DNA of 64,000 bases from an uncultured Bacteroidales bacterium (GCA_903901975.1 CAIUTB010000055.1:1-64000); one strand, 5' to 3'. Counted from the stretch's first letter, positions 1 to 9,708 are shown. Numbers and translations are program-made. The notes: a model not told the origin generated them from the sequence alone.

Positions 1-65
1 AATTATGAGTCTTGGAAATCATGAATTTATAGGAGTTGAAGTACCTATAAAGGTAATGATTTCCA

Positions 66-731
66 ATGACTTATACAAATAATATCAGGTTTATTTTCTT
101 GATATTCAAACGATTAACATTAAGTTTAACGAAGTATTGTGATAATGAACTTGGGCAAATTTTAGTTGCTCTAAAAATGGATATTGGGTTGTTAATGAAA
201 ACCATTTCCAAAGAAAATACTTTTGTTGACTCTTTTCGTTTGTTTAAGATGTTAGATAATGTAAAAAATTCCATTGGCAATTCTATCAAAACTACTATAA
301 AACTTATGAATGATCTCCGGTTCGAAGTGCTTTATCTCATGGGATTTGTAGAAGCGGTAAGGTTTTATACTGCTGAATTTGAAACAAAATATAAGATTAA
401 ATGCAATTTTGAAACTGAAATTCAAAAACTTGAAATCGGTGAATATCAGGCTACTTCCTTATTTAGAATACTTCAGATAGCCATGTCTAATGTGGCTGAA
501 CATTCAAAAGCGACAGAAGTAAACATCAGTTTACGCAAAACTGATAAAAAAATATCATTAGAAATTGTAGATAACGGAATAGGTTATGATCAAAAAAAAT
601 CCTTTAATCCTAATTCAAATGGGATAATTTTTATGAAAGAAAGGACTTTATTATTGAATGGTATCGTTCATATTTCGAGTGCAATTGGTGAGGGTGTAGT
701 TATAAATATAGAAATTCCAATAGTGTCCTAA
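66..731 (+). pseudogene. Remnant of a NarL/UhpB-type sensor histidine kinase
   Basis: The 221 codons carry only the end of a sensor kinase. A degenerate dimerisation/H-box segment (CDNELGQILVALKMD, residues 25-39) is followed by a HATPase_c domain with N-box Asn142, the G1 motif DNGIGYD (169-175) and a GEG (208-210). In the HisKA_3 family the box normally reads HDxLGQ; here the phospho-accepting His position is Asp26 (GAT, one base from CAT). No PAS or membrane segment is fused in this frame. The preceding bases in another frame (2-82) end in a stop and could be the tail of a lost sensor domain. I infer a decayed or truncated kinase. A deliberate pseudokinase is possible. Confidence 0.55.
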
Positions 732-835
732 ATCAATCCATTCTTTAATATTTATTTCAATATAATTTAGCTTCCTACTACATTTTAAAAAAATGTGTGA
801 CGCTTCAAAACATCATTTAATCAGAATAAATGTTG

Positions 836-843
836 TATTTTTG
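836..843 (+). promoter_or_regulatory. Bacteroidota -7 element for rlmD
   Basis: TATTTTTG matches the Bacteroidota TAnnTTTG -7 consensus and lies 60 bases upstream of the rlmD ATG. No good TTTG is seen 19 bases further up, so only the -7 half is supported. Confidence 0.5.
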
Positions 844-902
844 CAGCCTGAAATAATAACTGTTCGTACTGGCGGGTCGTGACCTGTCAATAATTAAATT
901 TC

Positions 903-2312
903 ATGGCAAAAACCAAAAAACCGCATCCCATTCTCCCCAACATTAGCATTACCGATATTGCCGCCGAAGGAAAGGCCATTGCAAAATTCAATGATATGGT
1001 GGTGTTTGTTCCCTTTGTTGTACCCGGCGATGTGGTTGACTTACAGGTAACACGGAAGAAAAGTAGCTTCATGGAAGCGCGCCCTATTCACTTCCATCAG
1101 TATTCCGAAAAAAGAATCGAAGCTGTTTGCGAACATTATGGAATTTGCGGTGGTTGCAAGTGGCAGATTCTACCCTATTCCGAACAAATTCGTTATAAAC
1201 AAAAACAGGTTGTTGATAATCTGACCCGCATAGGTAAAATAGAATTACCGGAAGTTTCACCCATTGTAGGGTCATCACACACGGAGTTTTACCGCAATAA
1301 ACTGGAATTTACGTTTTCAAACAAACGCTGGCGTACCAACGAAGAAATTGCCGAAGGAAAGGTTTTTGAAACCATGAATGCAGTTGGGTTTCACATTCCG
1401 GGACAATTTGATAAAGTACTCGACATCAACAAATGCTGGCTGCAAACCGAAGATTCGAACGAAATACGCAACGAAGTACGCCGATACGCTTTGGAAAAAG
1501 GACTCAGTTTCTTCGACCTTCGAAATCAGGAAGGTTTTTTGCGCACCTTGATGATTCGTACCACTTCAACCGGCGAGTTGATGGTTATTCTGATATTTTT
1601 TCACGAGGATAAAGAAGCTCAGGAAGCCCTTTTGCAACACATTGCCGACCAGTTTCCTCAAATAACTTCCCTTTTGTACATTATCAACTCCAAAGCCAAC
1701 GATACCATTACCGATCAGGAAGTACTAGTTTTCAAGGGAAATGAATGTATTTACGAAGAAATGGAAGGATTGAAATTCAAAATCGGACCAAAATCCTTTT
1801 ATCAAACAAACTCGGAACAAGCCTACGAACTGTATAAAATAACCCGTAACTTTGCCGGACTCACGGGAAACGAATTAGTGTACGATTTATACACCGGAAC
1901 CGGAACTATTGCTAACTTTGTAGCGCATCAGGCACGTCAGGTTATCGGCATTGAATATGTACCCGAAGCTATAGAAGATGCGTTGATTAATTCGGCATTA
2001 AACGACATTGAAAATACCGTGTTTTATGCGGGAGATATGAAAGATATTCTGAATGCCACCTTTATTGAAAAACACGGCAAACCGGACGTAATTATCACCG
2101 ATCCACCACGTGCCGGTATGCATGATGATGTAATTAAGGCTATTCTTTTTGCCCAGGCTAAACGGATTGTATACGTAAGTTGTAATCCGGCCACTCAGGC
2201 ACGCGATTTGTCGTTATTGGATACTAACTATAAAGTAAAGGCTGTTCAACCCGTTGATATGTTTCCACATACACACCATGTGGAGAATGTGGTTTTGCTT
2301 GAGATAAGATGA
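903..2312 (+). CDS. rlmD: 23S rRNA (uracil-C5)-methyltransferase RlmD/RumA
   Basis: This is a SAM-dependent enzyme that methylates C5 of a uridine in 23S rRNA. The 469 aa show a TRAM-like N-terminal domain (about residues 12-60). The [4Fe-4S] cysteine motif CEHYGICGGC follows (Cys76, Cys82, Cys85; a fourth ligand is likely in NKCW). The C-terminal Rossmann methyltransferase domain carries YDLYTGTGTIA for SAM binding, DPPRAGM, and the catalytic-Cys motif VSCNPATQARDL. Length and motif order fit the RumA family. Bacteroidota often carry one enzyme of this type, and its exact target uridine (U1939 in E. coli) is assumed by family. The gene stands alone behind its own -7 element. Confidence 0.93.
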   Translation: MAKTKKPHPILPNISITDIAAEGKAIAKFNDMVVFVPFVVPGDVVDLQVTRKKSSFMEARPIHFHQYSEKRIEAVCEHYGICGGCKWQILPYSEQIRYKQKQVVDNLTRIGKIELPEVSPIVGSSHTEFYRNKLEFTFSNKRWRTNEEIAEGKVFETMNAVGFHIPGQFDKVLDINKCWLQTEDSNEIRNEVRRYALEKGLSFFDLRNQEGFLRTLMIRTTSTGELMVILIFFHEDKEAQEALLQHIADQFPQITSLLYIINSKANDTITDQEVLVFKGNECIYEEMEGLKFKIGPKSFYQTNSEQAYELYKITRNFAGLTGNELVYDLYTGTGTIANFVAHQARQVIGIEYVPEAIEDALINSALNDIENTVFYAGDMKDILNATFIEKHGKPDVIITDPPRAGMHDDVIKAILFAQAKRIVYVSCNPATQARDLSLLDTNYKVKAVQPVDMFPHTHHVENVVLLEIR

Positions 2313-2366
2313 TTAATGGTTAATGGTTAATGATTAATTAAAAATTGGTAATTGGTAATTGAATAA
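2311..2366. repeat. Intergenic short tandem repeat (TTAATGG / AATTGGT units)
   Basis: Directly after the rlmD stop, 7-base units TTAATGG occur three times with drift and then change into AATTGGT units. Similar word-like tandem spacers recur elsewhere in the window (22377, 54236, 63781). No coding or hairpin function is visible. Confidence 0.55.
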
Positions 2367-2376
2367 TTAAATATTT

Positions 2377-5300
2377 ATGCAACAGCAAATTTTTCAAACA
2401 AACTCTCCCACACGCTGGAAAAGTTTTATTTGGGTAGTTCGTATTGTCATTGTTTTTTTAATTGTAATTTTTGCATCTGTGGGTTTATCTCTTTTCAACA
2501 AAAGAGATTACGATTTAAAAGTTCTCACCTACAATGCTAAAAAATTACCCGACCTCAATACCGATAAATCAAAAACCTACGTTTCTAAATCGGATCAGTT
2601 GGCTTTTGGCAAACAGCTTGAGCTATACCGAAAAAAAATTAAAAACTCTCATAAACACGTTAAACATGCCACCTCGCCCGAGATAAGCAAATTCCTTCCT
2701 GTGCGCGCCGGTTTCTATGTCAACTGGAACATCAATTCAGGCATTTCGCTCCATAAAAACATTAGCAAGCTAAACATGGTACTGCCGGAGTGGCTGTTTA
2801 TTAAAGATTCGAAAGGTACAATAGACTCCCGAATTGAATTAGAAACGCTTGAATTTATGGGTAGCAACAAAGTGGCTGTTGTACCGATGCTCAGTAACTT
2901 TTGGAATAAAAGATTTAATGGCGACAGTACCATTGTTGTTCTGAAAAATCCAAAATTACGCAAAACGCTGATTTCGCGCATCAAAAATATATTAGAAAGT
3001 AATGAATTTCAGGGAATTAATATTGATATTGAAAAACTTCCCGAAGGTTCAAGTGCTTTTTTTCTGCAATTTTCAAAAGAACTTACCCAAACGCTACACG
3101 AAGAAGGCTATTTGGTTACAGTCGATATTGATCCTACAGATAAAATATCAACCTACAAAGAACTGGCTCAGTATTACGATTTCATTTTCGTAATGGCATA
3201 TAATGAGCATTATTCTGTTACGGAGCCCGGCAGTGTTTCTTCCTTACTTTTCGTCGAAAATGCTATAGACGAAGCCATGAAAGAAGTATCCTCCGAAAAA
3301 ATTGTACTTTGCGTCGGTGCCTATGGATTTGATTGGATAAAACAAACAACAGGCAAAAATACCAGCTATCTTGGTACGCCAATCACTTATCAGGCTCTGA
3401 TTTCAAAAGCAAACGAACTGAATGAGCCGGTTTATTTCAATTTCAGTCAGGCCGATTTGACTTTGAAGTTTAACGACGACAACAATGTCGAACATGAAAT
3501 GCATTGTATTGATGCCGCCGGCACATTTAATATTATCCGAACGGCTCAGGATTTCAATGCAGCCGGCGTTTCACTCTGGTATCTTGGTTCGGAAGACGAC
3601 CGCATGTGGAAATATTATTCTCAGGATTTGAACGCCATGTTCCTGAAAATGAAGAATTTTGATTATAAAAAAATAGAATACATACAATCTATTTCGGCTG
3701 TAAGTTACGAAGGAAAAGGGGAGATTCTGGAAATGACCAGTATCCCCGATCACGGTCATGTGGCAATCGAATATAATCCTGTCGATGCATTGATTACCAA
3801 CGAAACCTATGACGATTACCCAAGCTCATACATGATTAAACGCTACGGCGCAAATAATCCGAAAAAACTGGCCATTACCTTTGATGATGGTCCTAATAGT
3901 GATTACACTCCAAAGATTCTGGATGTATTAAAACAAAAGAAAGTTCCGGCAACCTTCTTTGTAACGGGTTCAAGTATTCAAAATAACATTCCGTTAATAC
4001 GCAGAGAGTATAAAGAAGGACATGAGATTGGTAATCACACGTTTACGCATCCAAATTTGGAGCTTACAACTGATACGCGCGAACGAATTGAACTTCGTTC
4101 CACACGACTGCTGCTTGAAAGTATTCTGAATTATTCCACGCTGTTGTTTCGGCCTCCCTATATTACCGATGCAGAACCAAAAACACTTTTTCAGATAAAA
4201 TCACTGGCTATTGCCCACGACGAAGGATTTATTTGTGTTACATCCTATATCGACCCGAACGACTGGCAGGAAGATGTTTCAGCCGATACAATCGTTGCGC
4301 GCACAATTGCGCACCGGAAAGATGGAAATATTCTCCTTATGCACGATGCCGGTGGCGACCGCTCGGCAACTGTAAAAGCATTGCCGGCAGTAATCGACAC
4401 GCTCCGGAGCCTCGGCTATACTTTTGTTTCGGTATCCGATTTGATGGGAAAAACCCGCGATCAGGTTATGCCGCCGGTTCAAAACAAATTCCGTTTCACC
4501 GATACGCTCGATCTTACATTCTTTACACTTACTTTTATCTGGGAACATTTCCTCGATGGATTCTTTGTTGTAGCCATTTTTCTTATTATTTTCAGACTTC
4601 TTTCGATTGCTGTATTGGCTATCGTACAGCGTCAAAAAGAGAAGAAAGACGAAAAACGCAAACCACAAAATTACTATCCAAAAGTAAGCATTATTGTTCC
4701 GGCATACAACGAAGAAGTGAATGCAGTTCGTACGGTGGATTATTTATTAAAAGCAACTTACCCTGATATTGAGGTGATTTTTGTCGATGATGGGTCAAAA
4801 GACAGTACTTTTGATATTGTAAGCAAAACTTTTGCCGGTAATGAAAAAGTGCGGGTTCTTACCAAACCAAACGGCGGAAAGGCTGCTGCATTGAACTTTG
4901 GAATTGAAAAAGCATCGGGTGAAATATTGGTTTGTATCGATGCCGATACCATTCTTCCTTACGATGCTATCGCAAAGATGATACCGTTTTTTGCCGAAGA
5001 AAAAGTGGGTGCTGTTGCCGGGAATGTACGTGTTGGGAATACTGTAAACTTACTTACTAACTGGCAATCAATTGAATATACAACCAGTCAGAATTTCGAT
5101 CGCCGTGCTTACGATGCCGTAAATGCCATTCTGGTAGTGCCTGGCGCTATAGGAGCTTTCCGTAAAACGGCAATGGAAGTAATAGGTGGATTTACAACTG
5201 ACACATTAGCCGAAGACTGCGATTTGACTTTACGCATGCTGCGTTCGGGATATGTAATTCGCACATGCAATGAATCACTAGCTCTTACCGAGGCTCCTGA

Positions 5301-5748
5301 AACAGTGAATAATTTCATGAAACAACGTTCGCGCTGGACATTCGGGATGATGCAAAGTTTTTGGAAACACCGCGATTTATTATTCAGTTTCAAGAAACCG
5401 AATATTGGATTAATTGCTTTGCCTAATCTACTTATTTTCAACTTTATAATACCATTCTTCTCCCCGTTGGTAGATATACTCTTTGTTATCGGGTTATTCT
5501 CACGCGATGCTGATCAGTACATTTTCTTCTATCTGTTGTATTTCTTTGTTGATTGTGTAATTTCATCTTTAGCTTACCACTACGACAACCAGAAATTTGA
5601 TTTAAAGAAAGCACTTTTTCTCTTTGCTCAGCGGTTTGTGTATCGTCAGTTGCTGTTTTATGTTCTGTTCAAAGCCTATATGAGAGCACTTAAAGGTGAA
5701 TTGGTTAGTTGGGGAGTTATTAAACGAACAGGTAACGTAAAAGAGTAA
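2377..5748 (+). CDS. Trifunctional GH18-like / polysaccharide deacetylase / GT2 glycosyltransferase fusion
   Basis: The 1123-aa protein joins three enzyme modules. After an N-terminal membrane anchor (about residues 16-38) there is a GH18-like domain with the DxE core of the active site (INIDIE, Glu219). A NodB deacetylase domain follows, with metal and catalytic motifs TFDDGP (Asp503, Asp504), NHTFTH (His554, His558), RPPY and LLMHDAGG. After a second membrane segment (about 725-750) comes a processive GT2 domain with VDDG (803-806), DAD (855-857), ED (946-947) and QRSRW (983-987). Three to four membrane helices close the protein. The GT2 motifs are those of chitin, hyaluronan and poly-N-acetylglucosamine synthases. 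I infer a single-chain machine that makes, exports, deacetylates and perhaps trims a beta-linked aminosugar polymer. GH18 and NodB would lie outside the inner membrane and GT2 inside. Confidence 0.88.
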   Translation: MQQQIFQTNSPTRWKSFIWVVRIVIVFLIVIFASVGLSLFNKRDYDLKVLTYNAKKLPDLNTDKSKTYVSKSDQLAFGKQLELYRKKIKNSHKHVKHATSPEISKFLPVRAGFYVNWNINSGISLHKNISKLNMVLPEWLFIKDSKGTIDSRIELETLEFMGSNKVAVVPMLSNFWNKRFNGDSTIVVLKNPKLRKTLISRIKNILESNEFQGINIDIEKLPEGSSAFFLQFSKELTQTLHEEGYLVTVDIDPTDKISTYKELAQYYDFIFVMAYNEHYSVTEPGSVSSLLFVENAIDEAMKEVSSEKIVLCVGAYGFDWIKQTTGKNTSYLGTPITYQALISKANELNEPVYFNFSQADLTLKFNDDNNVEHEMHCIDAAGTFNIIRTAQDFNAAGVSLWYLGSEDDRMWKYYSQDLNAMFLKMKNFDYKKIEYIQSISAVSYEGKGEILEMTSIPDHGHVAIEYNPVDALITNETYDDYPSSYMIKRYGANNPKKLAITFDDGPNSDYTPKILDVLKQKKVPATFFVTGSSIQNNIPLIRREYKEGHEIGNHTFTHPNLELTTDTRERIELRSTRLLLESILNYSTLLFRPPYITDAEPKTLFQIKSLAIAHDEGFICVTSYIDPNDWQEDVSADTIVARTIAHRKDGNILLMHDAGGDRSATVKALPAVIDTLRSLGYTFVSVSDLMGKTRDQVMPPVQNKFRFTDTLDLTFFTLTFIWEHFLDGFFVVAIFLIIFRLLSIAVLAIVQRQKEKKDEKRKPQNYYPKVSIIVPAYNEEVNAVRTVDYLLKATYPDIEVIFVDDGSKDSTFDIVSKTFAGNEKVRVLTKPNGGKAAALNFGIEKASGEILVCIDADTILPYDAIAKMIPFFAEEKVGAVAGNVRVGNTVNLLTNWQSIEYTTSQNFDRRAYDAVNAILVVPGAIGAFRKTAMEVIGGFTTDTLAEDCDLTLRMLRSGYVIRTCNESLALTEAPETVNNFMKQRSRWTFGMMQSFWKHRDLLFSFKKPNIGLIALPNLLIFNFIIPFFSPLVDILFVIGLFSRDADQYIFFYLLYFFVDCVISSLAYHYDNQKFDLKKALFLFAQRFVYRQLLFYVLFKAYMRALKGELVSWGVIKRTGNVKE

Positions 5749-5832
5749 AATTTACAGCAAGTAACTGCAATTTGCAGAGAATCATAAATTTTTAAACAGC
5801 TGTAAATAAGACACATATTTACATAAAAAGCA

Positions 5833-5879
5833 AAAAATAACGCAAAAGGTTGGCAAGTTTCATATTTTGCGTTATTTTT
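5833..5879. terminator. Bidirectional-type hairpin after the GT2 fusion gene
   Basis: A perfect 15-base inverted repeat (AAAAATAACGCAAAA at 5833-5847, its complement at 5865-5879) encloses a 17-base loop and ends in a T run. It sits between the fusion gene and the next gene. Confidence 0.7.
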
Positions 5880-5913
5880 ACGTCCGTTTAATTATAAATT
5901 AATACCACAAATT

Positions 5914-7038
5914 ATGGCAGTAACCATCCGCGAAGTAAGCTCAAAGAAAGAATTAAAACAGTATATCTGGTTTGGCATTAATCTCTACAAAGATTGTGAA
6001 TTTGCGGCACCTCCGTTATTAATGGACGACCTGCTCAATCTGACAAAAGGTAAAAACCCTGCTCTTGATTTTTGTGAAGCTACTTATTATATGGCTTTCA
6101 AAGACAATAAAATAGCCGGACGTATTGCCTGTATAATCAATCCTGTTTCGAACGAAACATGGAATGAAAAACATGCCCGTTTCGGTTGGTGTGATTATAT
6201 TGATGATGTGGAAGTTTCGACAGCACTTTTTGATACAGCCATAGCATGGGCAAAGGAACATGGAATGAGTGCTATTCATGGTCCGCTTGGATTTACTGAC
6301 TTTGACCGTGAAGGAATGCTCATCGAAGGGTATGATCAGATTGGAACAATGGCTACCAATTATAATTATCCTTATTACGTTAAACATATAGAGGATTACG
6401 GTTTTGAAAAGGATATTGACTGGAAAGAATATAAGATTACTGTACCGGAAGTTTTCCCTGAAAAATATTTCCGCATTGCCGATATTGTAAAACAAAAGTA
6501 TAATCTAAAGTCGGTTAAGGCTAAATCCAGAAAAGAAATTGTAGAGAAATACTCACTGAAAATCTTTGATTTACTGAATCTGTGTTATTCTCATTTATAT
6601 GGTTTTACTAAATTAAACCAGAAACAAGTTGACTTTTATATCAAATTGTATTTTAGCTTTTTCCGTCTGGATACAGTTTCTATTGTTGTTGACGAAAAAG
6701 ATGAGGTAGTTGCACTCGGAATTGCTATGCCAAGCTTTACCAAAGCTCAACAGAAAGCAAAAGGAAGTTTGTTCCCATTCGGTTGGTATCACATGCTACA
6801 TGCACTCAATAAAAACGATGTGGTTGACTTGTATCTGATGGCTGTTCATCCTGATTATCAGAATAAAGGTGTGAACTCAGTTATGTTTGCGGATATTATG
6901 CCGGCCAGCGCTAAAAACGGTTATAAATTTGCTGAAAGTAATCCTGAACTGGAAACAAACATGAAAATGTCGTCACAATGGGGAAGCTTCGAACATGTAA
7001 ACCACAAACGCAGAAGAGCTTATATTAAACATTTTTAA
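5914..7038 (+). CDS. GNAT-like N-acetyltransferase (YghO-type), substrate unknown
   Basis: The 374-aa soluble protein has an N-terminal half with the pattern IREVSSKKELKQYIWFGINL and HGPLGFTDFDREGML, found in the YghO-like family. The C-terminal GNAT-like fold includes VVDLYLMAVHPDYQNKGVNS, which fits the acetyl-CoA-binding strand and loop of that superfamily. Members are often annotated only as hypothetical or N-acetyltransferase; no substrate is known to me. It is monocistronic, between two hairpin terminators (5833 and 7051). Confidence 0.7.
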   Translation: MAVTIREVSSKKELKQYIWFGINLYKDCEFAAPPLLMDDLLNLTKGKNPALDFCEATYYMAFKDNKIAGRIACIINPVSNETWNEKHARFGWCDYIDDVEVSTALFDTAIAWAKEHGMSAIHGPLGFTDFDREGMLIEGYDQIGTMATNYNYPYYVKHIEDYGFEKDIDWKEYKITVPEVFPEKYFRIADIVKQKYNLKSVKAKSRKEIVEKYSLKIFDLLNLCYSHLYGFTKLNQKQVDFYIKLYFSFFRLDTVSIVVDEKDEVVALGIAMPSFTKAQQKAKGSLFPFGWYHMLHALNKNDVVDLYLMAVHPDYQNKGVNSVMFADIMPASAKNGYKFAESNPELETNMKMSSQWGSFEHVNHKRRRAYIKHF

Positions 7039-7050
7039 TCAAATAACACA

Positions 7051-7085
7051 TTGAGCAGTACTAAAACTACTGCTCAAGTTTTTTT
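7051..7085 (+). terminator. Rho-independent terminator
   Basis: A 10-bp perfect stem, TTGAGCAGTA with TACTGCTCAA (7068-7077), has a 7-base loop and is followed by GTTTTTTT. Confidence 0.85.
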
Positions 7086-7128
7086 ATGAGACTTGGCTCT
7101 TTATTCTTGGCTCTAAACTTTACAAAAA

Positions 7129-8706
7129 ATGACACGCAAATTTGATTTTTTAATTATTGGCAGTGGAATTGCAGGCATTAGTTTTGCACTGAAAGCTGCT
7201 AAACACGGTAAAGTGGCTTTGCTTTGCAAGACAACTCTAAGCGAATCAAATACTTCGTATGCTCAGGGCGGAATTGCATCAGTTACACATGATCCTGATA
7301 ATTTCGAAAAACATATTGAAGATACACTGATTGCCGGTGATGGTCATTGTGATTTAGCTGCTGTTGCGAAAGTAATACAGGAAGCACCTTCACAGATTGA
7401 AGAATTATTAAATTGGGGAGTTGATTTTGATCGGGACGAAGAAGGTAATTTTGATTTACATCGCGAAGGTGGGCATTCAGAACACCGTATTTTGCATCAT
7501 AAGGATAATACCGGTTACGAAATTCAGGAAAGCCTTATACGTCAGGTTAAAGCCCATCCCGAAATTGAAGTGTACGAACATTATTTTGCTATCGAAATTC
7601 TTACGCAACATCATTTGGGTGAATTAGTTACGCATCACACGCCCAATATTGAATGCTATGGGGCTTATGTGCTCAATCTACAAACAAACAACATACACAC
7701 CTTCCTTTCCAAAGTCACCATGCTGGCTACCGGAGGAATCGGAAGTGTTTATTCCACTACCACAAATCCCGAAATTGCCACCGGCGACGGTATTGCAATG
7801 GTTCACCGTGCCCGTGGAGTTATTAAAGATATGGAATTTGTACAATTTCACCCCACTGGACTTTACCATCCGGGTGAACGACCAACTTTCCTGATTTCGG
7901 AGGCCATTCGTGGTTATGGAGCAGTTTTAAGAACGCAGGATGGCAAACAATTCATGCAAAAGTACGACGAGCGGGGCTCACTTGCTCCGCGCGATATTGT
8001 TTCGAGAGCCATCGATAATGAAATGAAAATTCGAGGACATAATTTTGTCTATTTGGATGTCACCCGCATGGATTCTGAAGAAACAAAAACACATTTCCCG
8101 AATATCTATACAAAGTGTCTCGAATCTGGTATTGATATAACGAAAGACTTTATTCCGGTTTCACCCATTCAGCATTATCTGTGTGGTGGTATAAAAGTTG
8201 ATTTGAGTGGTCGCTCTTCAATAAATCGCTTGTACGCAGCCGGAGAATGTTCTTGTACTGGCCTTCATGGTGCTAACCGCCTGGCGTCAAATTCATTAAT
8301 TGAAGCTATAGTCTACGCTGATGCAGCAGTAAAAGATGCAGCAAAAAGACTTGATTCACTGACATATAATGAATTTATACCTGACTGGAACGATGAAGGT
8401 ACCTCGCTTCCCGAAGAAATGGTATTAATTACCCAAAGTTTCCGTGAAGTAGAACAAATAATGAGCACGTACGTTGGTATTGTTCGATCCAATTTACGCC
8501 TGGTTAGAGCTATGAACCGATTGGAAATACTTTATAGGGAAACAGAACACTTATTTGAAAAATCAGTTGTTTCACGCGAGATTTGCGAACTCCGAAACGT
8601 AATCAGTATTGCTTACCTTATTATCAAACAGGCATTATTGCGCAAAGAAAGCCGGGGGCTGCATTACACGGTCGATTATCCCGACAGAATGCGACACGAA
8701 GGTTGA
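7129..8706 (+). CDS. nadB: L-aspartate oxidase
   Basis: This FAD enzyme oxidises L-aspartate to iminoaspartate, the first step of de novo NAD synthesis. The 525 aa contain the FAD dinucleotide motif GSGIAGISFALKAA (from residue 11), SNTSYAQGGIASV typical of the fumarate reductase/succinate dehydrogenase flavoprotein family, FVQFHPTGLY, and HGANRLASNSLIEA (about 380-393). The fold is complete and the length is close to E. coli NadB (540). nadA and nadC are not adjacent, so the pathway is split in this genome. Confidence 0.93.
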   Translation: MTRKFDFLIIGSGIAGISFALKAAKHGKVALLCKTTLSESNTSYAQGGIASVTHDPDNFEKHIEDTLIAGDGHCDLAAVAKVIQEAPSQIEELLNWGVDFDRDEEGNFDLHREGGHSEHRILHHKDNTGYEIQESLIRQVKAHPEIEVYEHYFAIEILTQHHLGELVTHHTPNIECYGAYVLNLQTNNIHTFLSKVTMLATGGIGSVYSTTTNPEIATGDGIAMVHRARGVIKDMEFVQFHPTGLYHPGERPTFLISEAIRGYGAVLRTQDGKQFMQKYDERGSLAPRDIVSRAIDNEMKIRGHNFVYLDVTRMDSEETKTHFPNIYTKCLESGIDITKDFIPVSPIQHYLCGGIKVDLSGRSSINRLYAAGECSCTGLHGANRLASNSLIEAIVYADAAVKDAAKRLDSLTYNEFIPDWNDEGTSLPEEMVLITQSFREVEQIMSTYVGIVRSNLRLVRAMNRLEILYRETEHLFEKSVVSREICELRNVISIAYLIIKQALLRKESRGLHYTVDYPDRMRHEG

Positions 8707-8792
8707 TGTATTAACTAAAACAGAGACCGTCAAAGGAATAAAAAATAAGCAAAAACTATTTTAATTCCTTATTATAATCCGGAGAAATGCTG

Positions 8793-8800
8793 TAACTTTG
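8793..8800 (+). promoter_or_regulatory. Bacteroidota -7 element
   Basis: TAACTTTG fits TAnnTTTG and lies 53 bases before the ATG of the small secreted protein at 8853. Confidence 0.45.
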
Positions 8801-8852
8801 AAGTCTCAGATTTTTTGTTGAAAAAGAATCGGGATAAATATCAATCAGACAA

Positions 8853-9242
8853 ATGAAACTTATACTTAGCTTTTTATTTTTGTGTATGTCTGTTGCTGGT
8901 ATTCTTGCTCAAAGTGCAACAAAAAGCGACAACCACACATCCAATCAAACCGTATTTATACGGATTGAAGGAAATCAGAATGGCTGGGCAAGAGCTGATA
9001 ATGAAACTTCTCAGGGAGCCGCTTCAGCTGTATCTGGGACAGAAAATGTGAGTTTCAATGGAACCTCTGATGGCATTTACATAACCATAAACAGCGGGAC
9101 CAACAAAATTAAATTATTTGCACTAACCGGACAGTTGCTATTAGACGGTGACTTAACACAAGGACGTTTCTTTATACCAACACGAAAGGGAATCTATTTT
9201 CTGAAAATCAATAATAAAAGTTTTAAAGTTATTTGTAAATAA
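8853..9242 (+). CDS. Small secreted protein with T9SS-like C-terminal domain
   Basis: The 129-aa product has a signal peptide (MKLILSFLFLCMSVAGILAQ) and a short Asn/Ser-rich middle. Its C-terminal 50 residues (IKLFALTGQLLLDG ... GIYFLKINNKSFKVICK) match the pattern of type A T9SS sorting domains: a strand, LTGQLL, then GIYFLK and a final basic strand. It would be exported by Sec and perhaps moved over the outer membrane by T9SS. It is unusually small: almost only signal plus sorting domain, with no recognisable cargo. Confidence 0.7.
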   Translation: MKLILSFLFLCMSVAGILAQSATKSDNHTSNQTVFIRIEGNQNGWARADNETSQGAASAVSGTENVSFNGTSDGIYITINSGTNKIKLFALTGQLLLDGDLTQGRFFIPTRKGIYFLKINNKSFKVICK

Positions 9243-9252
9243 ATTTCTAATT

Positions 9253-9558
9253 ATGATCAAACATATTGTTTTTTTCCGACTTGCCGACGATGCAGAAGGC
9301 AAATCAAAAGCCGAAAATGCTGCAATTATTAAAGTAAAACTTGAAAATCTCAAAACACTCATTCCACAAATTTTTTCAATTGAAGTAGGTATTAATGTGC
9401 CAAATTTGCCTAAAACAGATTTTGATATTGCACTTTATTCTGAATTTGATAGCTTAGCCGATTTGGACATTTATCAGGCACATCCCGAACATATAAAAAT
9501 AGCTTCATATATTGGAAAAGTTAGAACTTCCCGTGCCGCAGTTGACTATGAAGTTTAA
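9253..9558 (+). CDS. Dabb (stress-responsive A/B barrel) domain protein
   Basis: The 101-aa protein starts MIKHIVFFRLAD and ends with a DLDIYQAHPEHIKIASYIG segment, the hallmark pattern of the small dimeric alpha/beta-barrel Dabb family (ferredoxin-like fold). Bacterial members have no agreed reaction. It begins 10 bases after the preceding gene and may be co-transcribed with it. Confidence 0.85.
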   Translation: MIKHIVFFRLADDAEGKSKAENAAIIKVKLENLKTLIPQIFSIEVGINVPNLPKTDFDIALYSEFDSLADLDIYQAHPEHIKIASYIGKVRTSRAAVDYEV

Positions 9559-9676
9559 CTATTTAGATTCATTCTAAATTTTATTAATTAACATGTTGAT
9601 TTTTAACTTATTAGGATTAAGTATCTGATTTTTAGGTAAATTTATTTTTATTTGCTAAAAAATATCTTGATTTTTA

Positions 9677-9708
9677 TTTGGTTACTATAAAATTTCATTT
9701 TATTTTTG
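9677..9708 (+). promoter_or_regulatory. ssb promoter (TTTG-N20-TATTTTTG)
   Basis: TTTG at 9677-9680 and TATTTTTG at 9701-9708 are separated by 20 bases, matching the Bacteroidota sigma-ABfr consensus. The start is expected near 9714, which places the ATG at 9753 rather than the earlier in-frame start at 9678. Confidence 0.7.

Noticed and set aside
4233-4766. 177-codon frame inside the fusion gene
   Set aside because: It is out of frame with a protein whose catalytic motifs continue on both sides; no frameshift is needed.
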